A stretch of DNA of 64,000 nucleotides, taken from contig DWXE01000017.1 of assembly GCA_019119355.1 (NCBI GenBank), positions 1-64,000 on the forward strand, given 5' to 3'. Positions within the stretch are counted from its first letter, which is position 1. Each line of letters begins with the position of its first letter. Positions 50,183 to 58,341 of the stretch are shown here, piece by piece. The translations under genes and the position numbers were made by a program. The notes under the pieces are model-generated. The model saw nothing but the letters and a program-made list of their open reading frames with translations. It had not been told where the DNA came from and searched no databases. Source of the DNA: Candidatus Eisenbergiella merdigallinarum (GTDB lineage: Bacteria > Bacillota > Clostridia > Lachnospirales > Lachnospiraceae).

Positions 50183-51541
50183 ATGGACCGCAGAATTTTC
50201 AGGAAAAAACTGATGACCCTCGTTTTGCCCATCGCGTTTCAGCAGTTTATGCTGGCCGTGGTCAGCGCTTCGGACGCGCTGATGGTGGGAACGATCGAAC
50301 AGGATTTGCTGTCAGCCGTATCGCTGGCCAGCCAGCTCACATTTGTGTACAACCTGTTCCTCGCGGCGCTGACCATCGGAACGAGCATGTTTGCGGCCCA
50401 GTACTGGGGAAAAGGGGATAGAACGTCCATTGAAAAGACGCTGGCGATCGCTCTGAGAACCTCCACGGCCGTTTCGATCGTCTTTTTTGCGGGGACGACG
50501 TTCGCACCGGAAATGCTGATGCGCATTTTCACATCCGACCCCGTTCTGATCGGGCACGGCGCGGTCTATCTGCGGATCGTGGGCGTCAACTACCTGATGT
50601 GCGGCGTCTCGCAGATCTATCTTTGCATTATGAAAAACAGCGGGTTTGCGGCCAGAAGCATGGCCATCGGATCGACGACGGCGCTGTTGAACATCGTTCT
50701 GAACGCGGTGCTGATCTACGGGCTCTTCGGCGCGCCGCGGATGGAGGCCGCCGGCGCCGCCGCGGCTACGTCCATTTCCAGAGCGGTTGAACTGCTGTGG
50801 GTGTTGTTCGAACTCGGCAGGAAGGACAGGATAAAAATACGGATCCGTTTTTTTCTCCATCCGGACAGGGCGCTGCGCAGGGACTTCTGGCGATACACGC
50901 TGCCGGTATTGGGGAACGAGCTGGTGTGGGGCGGAGGATTTACGATGTATTCCGTCATCATGGGGCATCTCGGAACCGATGCGGTGGCGGCCAATTCCAT
51001 TTCCAATATCGTGAAAAATCTGGTTGTGAGCTTCGCGCTGGGACTGGGGAACGGAGGCGCGATCATCGTCGGAAACGAGCTGGGAGCGGGAAGGCTGGAG
51101 ACGGCCCGGGAGTACGGAGGAAGGCTTTGCCGCATTTCCATCGTGAGCGGAATCTGTTCCGGAGCCTTTTTGCTGCTCATCAGCCCCGCGGTGCTGGCCG
51201 TTACCGACCTTTCCCCGCAGGCCGCGGAATATCTGAAATGGATGCTGGTCATGTGCTCTTATTACATGGTCGGAAAGTATGTGAACGCGACGACGATCAG
51301 CGGCATTTTCTGCGCGGGAGGAAATTCGGGGTTCGGTTTTTTGTGCGATACCATCACCCTGTGGTGCTTTACGGTGCCGGCGGGATTTCTGGCGGCGTTC
51401 GTTTTCAGGTGGCCCGTTCTGGCCGTCTACTTCATCGTAAATCTGGATGAGATTGTGAAATTGCCTGCGGTATACAGGAACTATAAAAAATATATCTGGT
51501 TGAAGGATCTGACGACGGGAAGCGAGGAGAAAAAGCGATGA
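50183..51541 (+). CDS. MATE-family efflux transporter
   Basis: The 452-residue product has about twelve hydrophobic helices in two halves. Typical pieces are FRKKLMTLVLPIAFQQFMLAV at the start, SLASQLTFVYNLFLAALTIG, FAAQYWGKGD and the second-half partner IIVGNELGAGRLETAREYGG. MATE proteins expel drugs or metabolites using a Na+ or H+ gradient. It overlaps the next gene by four bases (ATGA) and is divergent from an AraC regulator. The substrate is not known. Confidence 0.93.
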   Translation: MDRRIFRKKLMTLVLPIAFQQFMLAVVSASDALMVGTIEQDLLSAVSLASQLTFVYNLFLAALTIGTSMFAAQYWGKGDRTSIEKTLAIALRTSTAVSIVFFAGTTFAPEMLMRIFTSDPVLIGHGAVYLRIVGVNYLMCGVSQIYLCIMKNSGFAARSMAIGSTTALLNIVLNAVLIYGLFGAPRMEAAGAAAATSISRAVELLWVLFELGRKDRIKIRIRFFLHPDRALRRDFWRYTLPVLGNELVWGGGFTMYSVIMGHLGTDAVAANSISNIVKNLVVSFALGLGNGGAIIVGNELGAGRLETAREYGGRLCRISIVSGICSGAFLLLISPAVLAVTDLSPQAAEYLKWMLVMCSYYMVGKYVNATTISGIFCAGGNSGFGFLCDTITLWCFTVPAGFLAAFVFRWPVLAVYFIVNLDEIVKLPAVYRNYKKYIWLKDLTTGSEEKKR

Positions 51542-52197
51542 CGATGAGAGAAAGAATCCTGCAGGGAAAGCTGTACACGGATGAGTGCGAGGGGATGCCG
51601 GAGGAACGGCTGGAGGCCAAAAAAAGGATGAAGGCCTTCAACGATCTGATTCCCGGCGATCTGGAACAAAAGAGGATTCTCATGGAGGCGATTTTTGGAA
51701 AAACCACGGACGCGTGGATCGAGCCTCCGTTCTATTTTTGCTATGGGACGCATATCGAGATCGGAAAAGGCAGTTATCTCAATATGAACTGCAATTTCAT
51801 CGACGACGGCCTGATCCGCATCGGGAAAAACGTGCTGTTCGGAGCCGCCGTCACGATCGCCACCGTAGGGCATCCGGTCAACCCGCAGATGCGGGAATAT
51901 ATGTATACGGCGCCGGTCGCCATTGGGGACAACTGCTGGATCGGCGCGAATGTGACGATATTGCCGGGAGTTACCATCGGCGAAAACAGCGTAATCGGCG
52001 CGGGAAGCGTTGTGGTTCGGGATATTCCGGAAAACGTCGTCGCGTGCGGAAATCCCTGCAGGGTCGTTCGCGGGATCGGCGAACGGGACCGGCTCTTCTA
52101 TTTCAGGGATCGAAAGATCGATCCCGAAGATCTGGAGGAAGAGAGAAAGCTGCGGGGAGATGAATGGAGAAATTACGGGGAAAGGAATTCCGAATGA
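51538..52197 (+). CDS. Maltose/galactoside O-acetyltransferase-like protein
   Basis: The 219-residue product has an N-terminal Maa-type helix domain (MRERILQGKLYTDECEGMPEER). A left-handed beta-helix of hexapeptide repeats follows (IEIGKGSYLNMNCNFIDDGLIRIGKNVLFG, DNCWIGANVTILPGVTIGENSVIGAGSVV), ending VACGNPCRVVR. It transfers acetyl from acetyl-CoA to a sugar hydroxyl. The C-terminal ~40 residues (DRLFYFRDRKIDPEDLEEER) extend beyond the usual length of about 185. It is translationally coupled to genes on both sides. Confidence 0.93.
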   Translation: MTMRERILQGKLYTDECEGMPEERLEAKKRMKAFNDLIPGDLEQKRILMEAIFGKTTDAWIEPPFYFCYGTHIEIGKGSYLNMNCNFIDDGLIRIGKNVLFGAAVTIATVGHPVNPQMREYMYTAPVAIGDNCWIGANVTILPGVTIGENSVIGAGSVVVRDIPENVVACGNPCRVVRGIGERDRLFYFRDRKIDPEDLEEERKLRGDEWRNYGERNSE

Positions 52198-52703
52198 AAA
52201 CTCTGTTTTTGATCGGCGGGACCATGGGAGTGGGAAAGACCACGGCCTGCCGGATCCTGAAGAGAAAACTTCCGGCCTGCGTCTTCCTGGACGGCGACTG
52301 GTGCTGGGATATGAATCCGTTTTCCGTGACGGAGGAGACGAAGGCCATGGTGATGGAGAACATCCGCTTTCTGCTCAATCAGTTCCTGCGGTGTTCGGAG
52401 TTCGAGAATGTGGTATTCTGCTGGGTCATGCACCGGCAGGAGATCCTGGACGGGATCCTCAGCGGCCTTTCGCTGGACGGTTGCCGGGTCTGCGCGGTTT
52501 CCCTGATCTGCGAAGAGGAGGAACTCACAAAAAGGCTGCGAAAAGACGTGGAAGCCGGACTGCGGGAAGCGGATGTGATCGGGCGCAGCGCGGCCCGGAT
52601 CGGCCTGTACGAAAAGCTGTCCACCATAAAAGTGGACGTGACGCATCTGACGCCCGGGGAGACGGCGGAGGGGATTCTGGCGGCGGCCGGGATGAAAGAA
52701 TGA
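52194..52703 (+). CDS. P-loop kinase-like ATP-binding protein
   Basis: The product is 169 residues from the ATG that overlaps the preceding stop (ATGA). Walker A is GGTMGVGKTTACRILK near residue 9, followed by FLDGDWCWDMNPF as in nucleoside, gluconate or shikimate kinase-like folds. A lid-like segment TKRLRKDVEAGLREADVIGRSAAR and VDVTHLTPGE follow. It probably phosphorylates a small molecule; which one is unknown. Coupling to the acetyltransferase and MATE genes hints at modification and export of a common compound, for example self-protection. That is inference. Confidence 0.8.
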   Translation: MKTLFLIGGTMGVGKTTACRILKRKLPACVFLDGDWCWDMNPFSVTEETKAMVMENIRFLLNQFLRCSEFENVVFCWVMHRQEILDGILSGLSLDGCRVCAVSLICEEEELTKRLRKDVEAGLREADVIGRSAARIGLYEKLSTIKVDVTHLTPGETAEGILAAAGMKE

Positions 52704-52762
52704 GAAAGCGATGCGGCAATACGGCCCGGGAAGCGGGCCGGAAGGACGATTTTTGAAACAGG

Positions 52763-52810
52763 ACCGGAAGCGAATGCAAAGGAGAAAATCCGCATTCGCT
52801 TCCGGTTTTA
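52763..52810. terminator. Bidirectional terminator between converging genes
   Basis: ACCGGAAGCGAATGC and GCATTCGCTTCCGGT form a perfect 15-bp stem with a 14-base loop, between the kinase-like gene and the ferredoxin-type gene. Confidence 0.85.
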
Positions 52811-52830
52811 TGCGCCAGGGCGCACACTCA

Positions 52831-53589
52831 TTAAGGCACCATGGACTTCACGGAACCGTCGATGGAGATGGTGACCACCTGCCAGGGGAGGAATTTTCCG
52901 CTGGCCTGCAGAGCTTTCTTCGCCGCCAGCTCCAGCCCGCCGCAGCATGGCACCTCCATCCGGACGACGGTCACGCTTTCGATCTCATTGTCCCGGATGA
53001 TTTGGGCCAGCTTTTCGCTGTAGTCGGTGGCGTCCAGCTTCGGACAACCGATGAGCGTGATTTTTCCCTTCATGAAATCGCTGTGCAGTCCGGCATAGGC
53101 AAAGGCCGTGCAGTCCGCGGCGATGAGCAGTTTCGCACCCTGAAAATAAGGGGCGTTGGCGGGAACCAGCCGGATCTGGCAGGGCCATTGTCCCAGCCGG
53201 GAGGGAGAAGCGGGGGATTCGCCCGGGATGTCGTTTGGGGCGCCCGCAGAAGGGGACAGGCGGCGCATCCGGCTTCCGGGGCAGCCGGGATGCGAAGCAA
53301 AAGGCCCAGCACCGTCTCCTGCGCCGTCCGATCCCCGCGACATCCCGGTTTTTTTGCGCCGGTTTTCCATCACCGCTTTTTCGTCGTATTCGGCCGCCTC
53401 CCGTTCCACGAAGGAGATGGCCCCTGTGGGACAGGCCGGAAGGCAGTCCCCCAGGCCGTCGCAGTAGTCGTCCCGCATCAGCTTCGCCTTGCCGTCCACC
53501 ATGCCGATGGCCCCTTCGTGACAGGCCTCGGCGCAGGCGCCGCAGCCGTTGCACTTTTCTTCGTCGATTTGAATGATTTTGCGTATCAT
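52831..53589 (-). CDS. 4Fe-4S ferredoxin-type protein with a C-terminal Cys-containing domain
   Basis: The product is 252 residues from the ATG with AGGAGG upstream. Two N-terminal clusters are visible: CNGCGACAEACHEGAIG (C-x2-C-x2-C-x3-C) and the variant CDGLGDCLPACPTGAI (C-x5-C-x3-C). A basic and Gly-rich linker (about 75-130) leads to a C-terminal domain with LLIAADCTAFAYAGLH, ITLIGCPKLDATDYSE and RMEVPCCGGLELAAKKAL. The extra cysteines suggest redox or metal binding. It is divergent from a Crp/Fnr regulator gene, a common clostridial arrangement for nitrosative or redox stress, so control by that regulator is likely. Confidence 0.88.
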   Translation of the reverse strand: MIRKIIQIDEEKCNGCGACAEACHEGAIGMVDGKAKLMRDDYCDGLGDCLPACPTGAISFVEREAAEYDEKAVMENRRKKTGMSRGSDGAGDGAGPFASHPGCPGSRMRRLSPSAGAPNDIPGESPASPSRLGQWPCQIRLVPANAPYFQGAKLLIAADCTAFAYAGLHSDFMKGKITLIGCPKLDATDYSEKLAQIIRDNEIESVTVVRMEVPCCGGLELAAKKALQASGKFLPWQVVTISIDGSVKSMVP

Positions 53590-53675
53590 ATTCGTCCTCC
53601 TGACTCCGTTGAAAGATGGAAAGCGTGTTTTCTTGACCGTACGGGACAAATATAATATCCTTTTGGGGGAAAGTC

Positions 53676-53691
53676 TGTTGTCAGAACAACA
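53676..53691 (+). promoter_or_regulatory. Palindromic operator candidate for the Crp/Fnr regulator
   Basis: TGTTGT-CAGA-ACAACA is a perfect 16-base inverted repeat with Crp/Fnr-like geometry (six-base arms, four-base centre). It lies 16 bases before the regulator's start codon and just downstream of a TATAAT at 53651-53656, so binding would block transcription. Confidence 0.6.
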
Positions 53692-53707
53692 AAAAGGGGA
53701 AAAGAAG

Positions 53708-54355
53708 ATGAATTTATCCGAAACGGGCCTTTTTCGGGGAATGGAAGAAAAGGAGATCGAGCGCCTTCTTCAGTGCCTGTCCGCGGCGGGGAAACGCTAC
53801 CGAAAGGGGGAGGTGATCCTGCGGGAAGGTGAGCCTGCGGAGCAGATCGGGATCGTATTGTCTGGCATGGTGCTGCTGGAGAACGACGACGTATGGGGAA
53901 ATCACAGCGTTCTGGGGAGCGCTGCGCCGGGGGCGGTTTTCGCGGAAGCCTATGCGTGCATCCCGGGAGAGCCGCTTCTCATTTCGGCCGCCGCGGCGGA
54001 AGAGACGGACGTGCTCTTTCTGGATGTGGGAAAGGTGTTGTCGGTCTGCACCAACGCCTGCCCGTTTCATGAAAAGCTGGTGCGCAACCTTCTTGAAGTC
54101 TGTGCGCGCAAGAGCCTGGAGCTGTCGAGGCGGATCCTTCATACCGGCCCCAAATCCATCCGGGGGCGGCTGCTGTCCTATTTTTCCGAGTGCGCAAAAA
54201 AAGCCGGCGGCAGCGATTTTGTGATTCCCTATAACCGGCAGCAGCTGGCGGACTATCTGGGCGTGGACAGAAGCGCCATGTGCAGCGAGCTCTCCCGGAT
54301 GCGGCGGGATGGCCTGATCGAGTACGGGAAGAACCGCTTCCGGCTAATGGGATGA
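53708..54355 (+). CDS. Crp/Fnr-family transcriptional regulator
   Basis: The product is 215 residues from the ATG preceded by GGGGAAAAG. The N-terminal cyclic-nucleotide-binding-type beta-roll spans about 1-120 (YRKGEVILREGEPAEQIGIVLSG). The C-terminal winged helix spans about 145-215 (IPYNRQQLADYLGVDRSAMCSELSRMRRDGLIEYGKN). No N-terminal Cys cluster like that of Fnr is present, though CTNACPFH lies at about 115-122 before the hinge. It probably controls itself and the divergent ferredoxin-type gene through the 16-base palindrome. Confidence 0.93.
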   Translation: MNLSETGLFRGMEEKEIERLLQCLSAAGKRYRKGEVILREGEPAEQIGIVLSGMVLLENDDVWGNHSVLGSAAPGAVFAEAYACIPGEPLLISAAAAEETDVLFLDVGKVLSVCTNACPFHEKLVRNLLEVCARKSLELSRRILHTGPKSIRGRLLSYFSECAKKAGGSDFVIPYNRQQLADYLGVDRSAMCSELSRMRRDGLIEYGKNRFRLMG

Positions 54356-54441
54356 TCCTTGCCCTGCGGCCCGCCGGGGAGTATACTGGAGATAATTCGA
54401 CGGGGAAACGGGAGCAATCGGCAAAACAGGAGGACGAAACG

Positions 54442-55380
54442 GTGAAGGACGCGATCAAAGCCATTCTGGAAAATACGGAGAAAGTGATCATCGGGAAGGA
54501 ACGGGTGACGAAGCTGATGCTGACGGCCATGCTGGCCGACGGGCACGTGCTGCTGGAGGACGTGCCGGGAACGGGGAAGACCAGGCTGGCCAGGGCGCTG
54601 GCGGCCAGCCTGGGACTGGCTTTCGGGCGGGTGCAGTTTACCCCGGATATGCTGCCTTCCGATATCACCGGGTTGCACGTGTATAACCGGCAGAGCAACG
54701 AATTCGAGCTGAAAAAGGGGCCCGTGTTCACCAACGTGCTGCTGGCGGACGAGATCAACCGGGCCACGCCCAGGACGCAGGCGGGCCTGCTGGAATGTAT
54801 GGAAGAGGGGCAGGTGACCATCGACGGCAAGACCAGCCGGCTGGAACCGCCGTTCTTCGTGGTGGCCACGGAAAACCCGGTGGAAACGGCGGGGACCTTT
54901 CCGCTGCCGGAAGCCCAGCTGGACCGCTTTTTGATGAAAGTGGAGATGGGGATGCCCGGACGGGAAGAGGAACTGCGGATTCTGGACACCTATCGGGCTG
55001 GCGACCCGCTGCAGGGGCTGCAGCCGGTGCTGGACAGGGACGCGTTGATGAAGCTGAAGGAGGAAGCGGCGGGGGTGTACGTGCACCCCGTGGTGGCAGG
55101 ATATATGGTGGATCTGGTACAGGCCACCCGCAGCAGCCGGAAGACCGTCATGGGGATCAGCCCCAGAGGGACGCTGGCCCTGCAGAGGAGCGCGAAGGCA
55201 TGGGCCTGCATCCACGACAGGACCTGGCTGATTCCGGACGACGTGAAAGCCGTGGCGCCCGCGGTGCTGGCTCACAGGCTGGTGTTGTCCTACGGGCAGA
55301 ACCGGTATGAGGAAGCGGTGCGGGTGACGGAAGAAATTCTGGACAGCGTTCCGGCGCCCACGGAAAATTTTGAGAAATGA
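54442..55380 (+). CDS. MoxR-family AAA+ ATPase
   Basis: The product is 312 residues from a GTG start with AGGAGG eight bases upstream. Walker A is LLEDVPGTGKTRLARALA, Walker B is NVLLADEINRATPRTQAGLLECMEE, and VVATENPVETAGTFPLPEAQLDRF is the sensor-1 segment. The C-terminal lid has SPRGTLALQRSAKAWA. MoxR ATPases act as chaperones for proteins encoded alongside, usually with DUF58 and VWA partners. Here it is followed by DUF58 and DUF4129-like genes. Confidence 0.95.
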   Translation: MKDAIKAILENTEKVIIGKERVTKLMLTAMLADGHVLLEDVPGTGKTRLARALAASLGLAFGRVQFTPDMLPSDITGLHVYNRQSNEFELKKGPVFTNVLLADEINRATPRTQAGLLECMEEGQVTIDGKTSRLEPPFFVVATENPVETAGTFPLPEAQLDRFLMKVEMGMPGREEELRILDTYRAGDPLQGLQPVLDRDALMKLKEEAAGVYVHPVVAGYMVDLVQATRSSRKTVMGISPRGTLALQRSAKAWACIHDRTWLIPDDVKAVAPAVLAHRLVLSYGQNRYEEAVRVTEEILDSVPAPTENFEK

Positions 55381-55395
55381 CGGGAGGGGTTTGGA

Positions 55396-56553
55396 ATGAG
55401 CCTGATCGGAATCATTCTGGGGGCGTTCCTCCTCTTCTATCTCCAGGACAGGCTGTACTGCCGCCTTTGGGATAAAGACCTTTCCGTGAGCCTGGAGTTT
55501 TCCGGAAAATCGGCGGTGGAGGGAGAGGAATGCGAGCTGTGCGAGCGGGTGGAGAACAGAAAGCTCCTCCCCATCCCTGCGCTGAAGGTGAAGTTCCAGG
55601 TTTCCAGGCAGCTGCAGTTTGCGGACGAGGAAGGGGTCAGCTCCGTGACGGATCAGTATTACCGCAACGACGTCCTCTCCATCCGGCCGTTCATGCGGCA
55701 CGTGCGCAGGCTTCGCTTTCGGTGCAAAAAGAGGGGATATTACTGGATCAACGGCCTCGACGTGGTGGCGGGAACGATCTTTCTCTCCGGGGAGCTTCCC
55801 AGGAGCCTGGAGAGCGGGGCCCGGCTGTACGTCTATCCCAGGGCGCATCGGAGCCCGGAGTTTTCCAGGACGCTGCAGCGGCTCAACGGGGAGATCTTAA
55901 GCCGCAGGCATTTGCTGGAGGATCCTTTTGAATTCCGCGGGATCCGGGAATACGGGCCGCAGGATACGATGCGCGAGATCAACTGGAAGGCCACGGCCCG
56001 GACGGGGGAACTGAAGGTCAATATGAAAAATTATACGGCCGGGAAGGCGGTGCGCATTTTCGTGAATCTGGAGGATGGGGCGGTCATGCGCCGGGAGGAA
56101 CTGCTGGAGGAATCCATCCGGATGGCGGCCGGGGCCGCGCAGAATTTCCTTTCCCAGGGGATCCGCACCGCGGTGTATACCAACGGGCCGGACATCGTCA
56201 CCGGAGAACTGGTGGGGATGGAAGCGGCCAGCGCGCCCTGGCATATGGAGACGGTCAACAGGGGGCTGGCCAGAATCGATCTGTCGGACCGCGCCCCGTC
56301 CTTCGTCCGGTCGCTGGAGGAAACGGTTCTGGGGCAGAAGGAGACGTCCCGGGCCCTGTACACGGTTTTCATTTCCTCCGACGCGCAGGAGGATTTTCAG
56401 GAGCTGCTGGAGGAATGCGCCCGGCGGGGAATGGATTTTTGCTGGATCTGCCCGGTTCGGGATCAGGACAGCGTCAAAATTCATAACGCGCTGGAACCTT
56501 ATGCGCAGAGGATCCGGATTCAGGAGGGAGAGACGGAATGGGACGGGGTTTGA
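55396..56553 (+). CDS. DUF58 domain-containing protein
   Basis: The 385-residue product has a short N-terminal hydrophobic segment and an Ig-like/beta region. The DUF58 core is EFRGIREYGPQDTMREINWKATARTGELKVN near residue 180, followed by a VWA-like tail. It is the standard partner of MoxR in cell-envelope maintenance operons. It overlaps the next gene by 16 bases, implying coupled translation. Confidence 0.93.
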   Translation: MSLIGIILGAFLLFYLQDRLYCRLWDKDLSVSLEFSGKSAVEGEECELCERVENRKLLPIPALKVKFQVSRQLQFADEEGVSSVTDQYYRNDVLSIRPFMRHVRRLRFRCKKRGYYWINGLDVVAGTIFLSGELPRSLESGARLYVYPRAHRSPEFSRTLQRLNGEILSRRHLLEDPFEFRGIREYGPQDTMREINWKATARTGELKVNMKNYTAGKAVRIFVNLEDGAVMRREELLEESIRMAAGAAQNFLSQGIRTAVYTNGPDIVTGELVGMEAASAPWHMETVNRGLARIDLSDRAPSFVRSLEETVLGQKETSRALYTVFISSDAQEDFQELLEECARRGMDFCWICPVRDQDSVKIHNALEPYAQRIRIQEGETEWDGV

Positions 56554-57830
56554 GATTCCTGGAAGATCTGGAGGATTTGCTGGAAATATTCCTGAATTTC
56601 CTGGCGGTGCTCTGCCTGGAAACCGCCCTGGACGCGCTGGTCACCGGCATGAGCACCCCGCCCGGATGGCTGTGGGCGCCGCTGGGAGCGGCCCTGCTAC
56701 TCTATCTGGTCCGAAGGGCGGTGGGGAATCTGCCGCTATTTTTGCTGGCCCACGCGGGGATTGTATGGGCGCTGTTTTCCCTGGGCGAAAGGACGCCCCT
56801 TCCTCTGTTATGGCAGATCGCATTCGCGTTCCTCGGCTGTGTATATGCCCTGCATTCGGTCAAAATCCGCCTCACCCGGCGGCGCGACGGCGAGGGGGAA
56901 ATCGCGCCTGCAGCGGCGGCAGCGCTGGCGGTATGCGCCTGCTTTGTCTGCGGATACGCCGGTCAGGAGGGCGGGGTCAGCCGCATCATCGGGCTGTGTT
57001 TCCCCTGGCTGTGCGGCTACTTCCTGAGAAAATACCTGCAGAATTTCCGGAGCTATGTGGGAATGAGCAGAAGGGGAACAGGGGCCATGCCGGAGAGGAG
57101 CATTTTTCTGGCGGGAATGCGGCTGGTGGCCGGCTACGTGGCGGGGAGCGCGGTTCTGCTCTTTTTGCTCGCCCGCACGCCCCTGCTGGAGCGGATTGCG
57201 GAAGCGGCGGGCAGGCTTGGGAAAATGTGCCTGCGCTTTTTGCTCGGGCTGCTGTTGTCCTGGATCGGACAGGGGGAGGGAGAGGAAGCCGTCCCCCAGG
57301 CGCAGGAAGCGGGGCCGGCGTTTGCGGGCCTTATGGAGCGGACGGAGCCGCCTGTCTGGCTGGAGATCCTGGAAAGGGCGCTGACGACGGCGGCTGCGCT
57401 GGCCATGGTGGCCGGCGCGGTCTGGCTTCTGATTTCGCTCGTCCGCCGTATGGTGCGCGCCTTTTACGCGAGGCGGGGAGAGAAAAGAGAATTCGTCCGG
57501 GAAGGTTTTGTGGAGGAGGAAGAATTTCTGGGTCCGGACAGGGAAAAGCGGGAGAGAAGGATTTTTCCCGCAGGAGGGGCCGCCGACATCCGGGTGCGCC
57601 GCATTTTTCTGAAAACCGCGGAAGCGGTCTGCGGAAAGGAAGAGGCGGCTGCTCTGCGCAGATGCACGGCCCGGGAGCTGTCCCGGTTCGCGCCCGAAGA
57701 GGGGAAGGCGGAATGGGGTTCCCTGGCAGCCCTCTATGAGAAAGCCCGGTATTCCGGGGAACGGATGACCCGGGAGGAGGTGCGGGAAGCGGGGAAACTT
57801 TCCCGCAGGATTTTGCATACTATAAAATAA
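56538..57830 (+). CDS. Membrane protein with C-terminal DUF4129-like domain
   Basis: The 430-residue product has several hydrophobic helices in the N-terminal two thirds (for example LWAPLGAALLLYLVRRAVG and NLPLFLLAHAGIVWALFSLG) and a last helix at about 290-310. A cytoplasmic C-terminal domain ends ELSRFAPEEGKAEWGSLAALYEKARYSGERMTREEV, like the DUF4129 tail. In many MoxR/DUF58 operons this place is taken by a transglutaminase-like protein with such a tail; here I see no transglutaminase Cys-His-Asp motif. The function is unknown. Confidence 0.75.
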   Translation: MGRGLRFLEDLEDLLEIFLNFLAVLCLETALDALVTGMSTPPGWLWAPLGAALLLYLVRRAVGNLPLFLLAHAGIVWALFSLGERTPLPLLWQIAFAFLGCVYALHSVKIRLTRRRDGEGEIAPAAAAALAVCACFVCGYAGQEGGVSRIIGLCFPWLCGYFLRKYLQNFRSYVGMSRRGTGAMPERSIFLAGMRLVAGYVAGSAVLLFLLARTPLLERIAEAAGRLGKMCLRFLLGLLLSWIGQGEGEEAVPQAQEAGPAFAGLMERTEPPVWLEILERALTTAAALAMVAGAVWLLISLVRRMVRAFYARRGEKREFVREGFVEEEEFLGPDREKRERRIFPAGGAADIRVRRIFLKTAEAVCGKEEAAALRRCTARELSRFAPEEGKAEWGSLAALYEKARYSGERMTREEVREAGKLSRRILHTIK

Positions 57831-57852
57831 AGAACGATCGGAAGGAACGATT

Positions 57853-58239
57853 ATGAACCATCGCCCGAATGTGCTTCCGTTTTACATGAGCTATCCCCTT
57901 CCCCTTTTTTGCGAAGAAGAGGATGCCGCCATGCGGGATCTGGAATATCTTCAGGAAATGTATCCCAGGGAGGCCCGCAGATTCCAGCAGAAGCTGGCGC
58001 GGCTGCTGGATCCGCTGGACTATGCGGGAAGCGTGATCTACGACGAATATCCGGACCGGCTGGCGGTCTATAAGATGGCGGACGACATGACCGCGGTCAT
58101 CTGTCGGGAAGAAAAAGAGGAAGGGCGGGAAATCGAACAGGAGCGGCTGCCGGAGATGAGACAGCTGATCCATGTCCTTTTGTGCCAGGAAATCTACAGA
58201 CGCCGGCGCCGTTCCAGGGACGGGATTTTGAAATTTTAG
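57853..58239 (+). CDS. Conserved hypothetical protein, 128 residues
   Basis: A small soluble protein beginning MNHRPNVLPFYMSYPLPLF, with a helical LEYLQEMYPREARRFQQKLARLLD and then LDYAGSVIYDEYPDRLAVYKMADDM. A charged tail with an Arg run (IYRRRRRSRDG) ends it. I recognise no domain. It has a GGAAGGA ribosome site and lies 22 bases after the DUF4129-like gene, so it belongs to the same transcription unit. Similar short proteins occur in clostridia; the function is unknown. Confidence 0.7.
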   Translation: MNHRPNVLPFYMSYPLPLFCEEEDAAMRDLEYLQEMYPREARRFQQKLARLLDPLDYAGSVIYDEYPDRLAVYKMADDMTAVICREEKEEGREIEQERLPEMRQLIHVLLCQEIYRRRRRSRDGILKF

Positions 58240-58341
58240 TTGTCTATAGCGGATGAAAGCGATAAAATGGGATCAGTTCGGCCATGCGGGAGGGCGCGCA
58301 GACGTCCGGCATGGCTGAAACTGCATCAAGAGGAGAACGAA

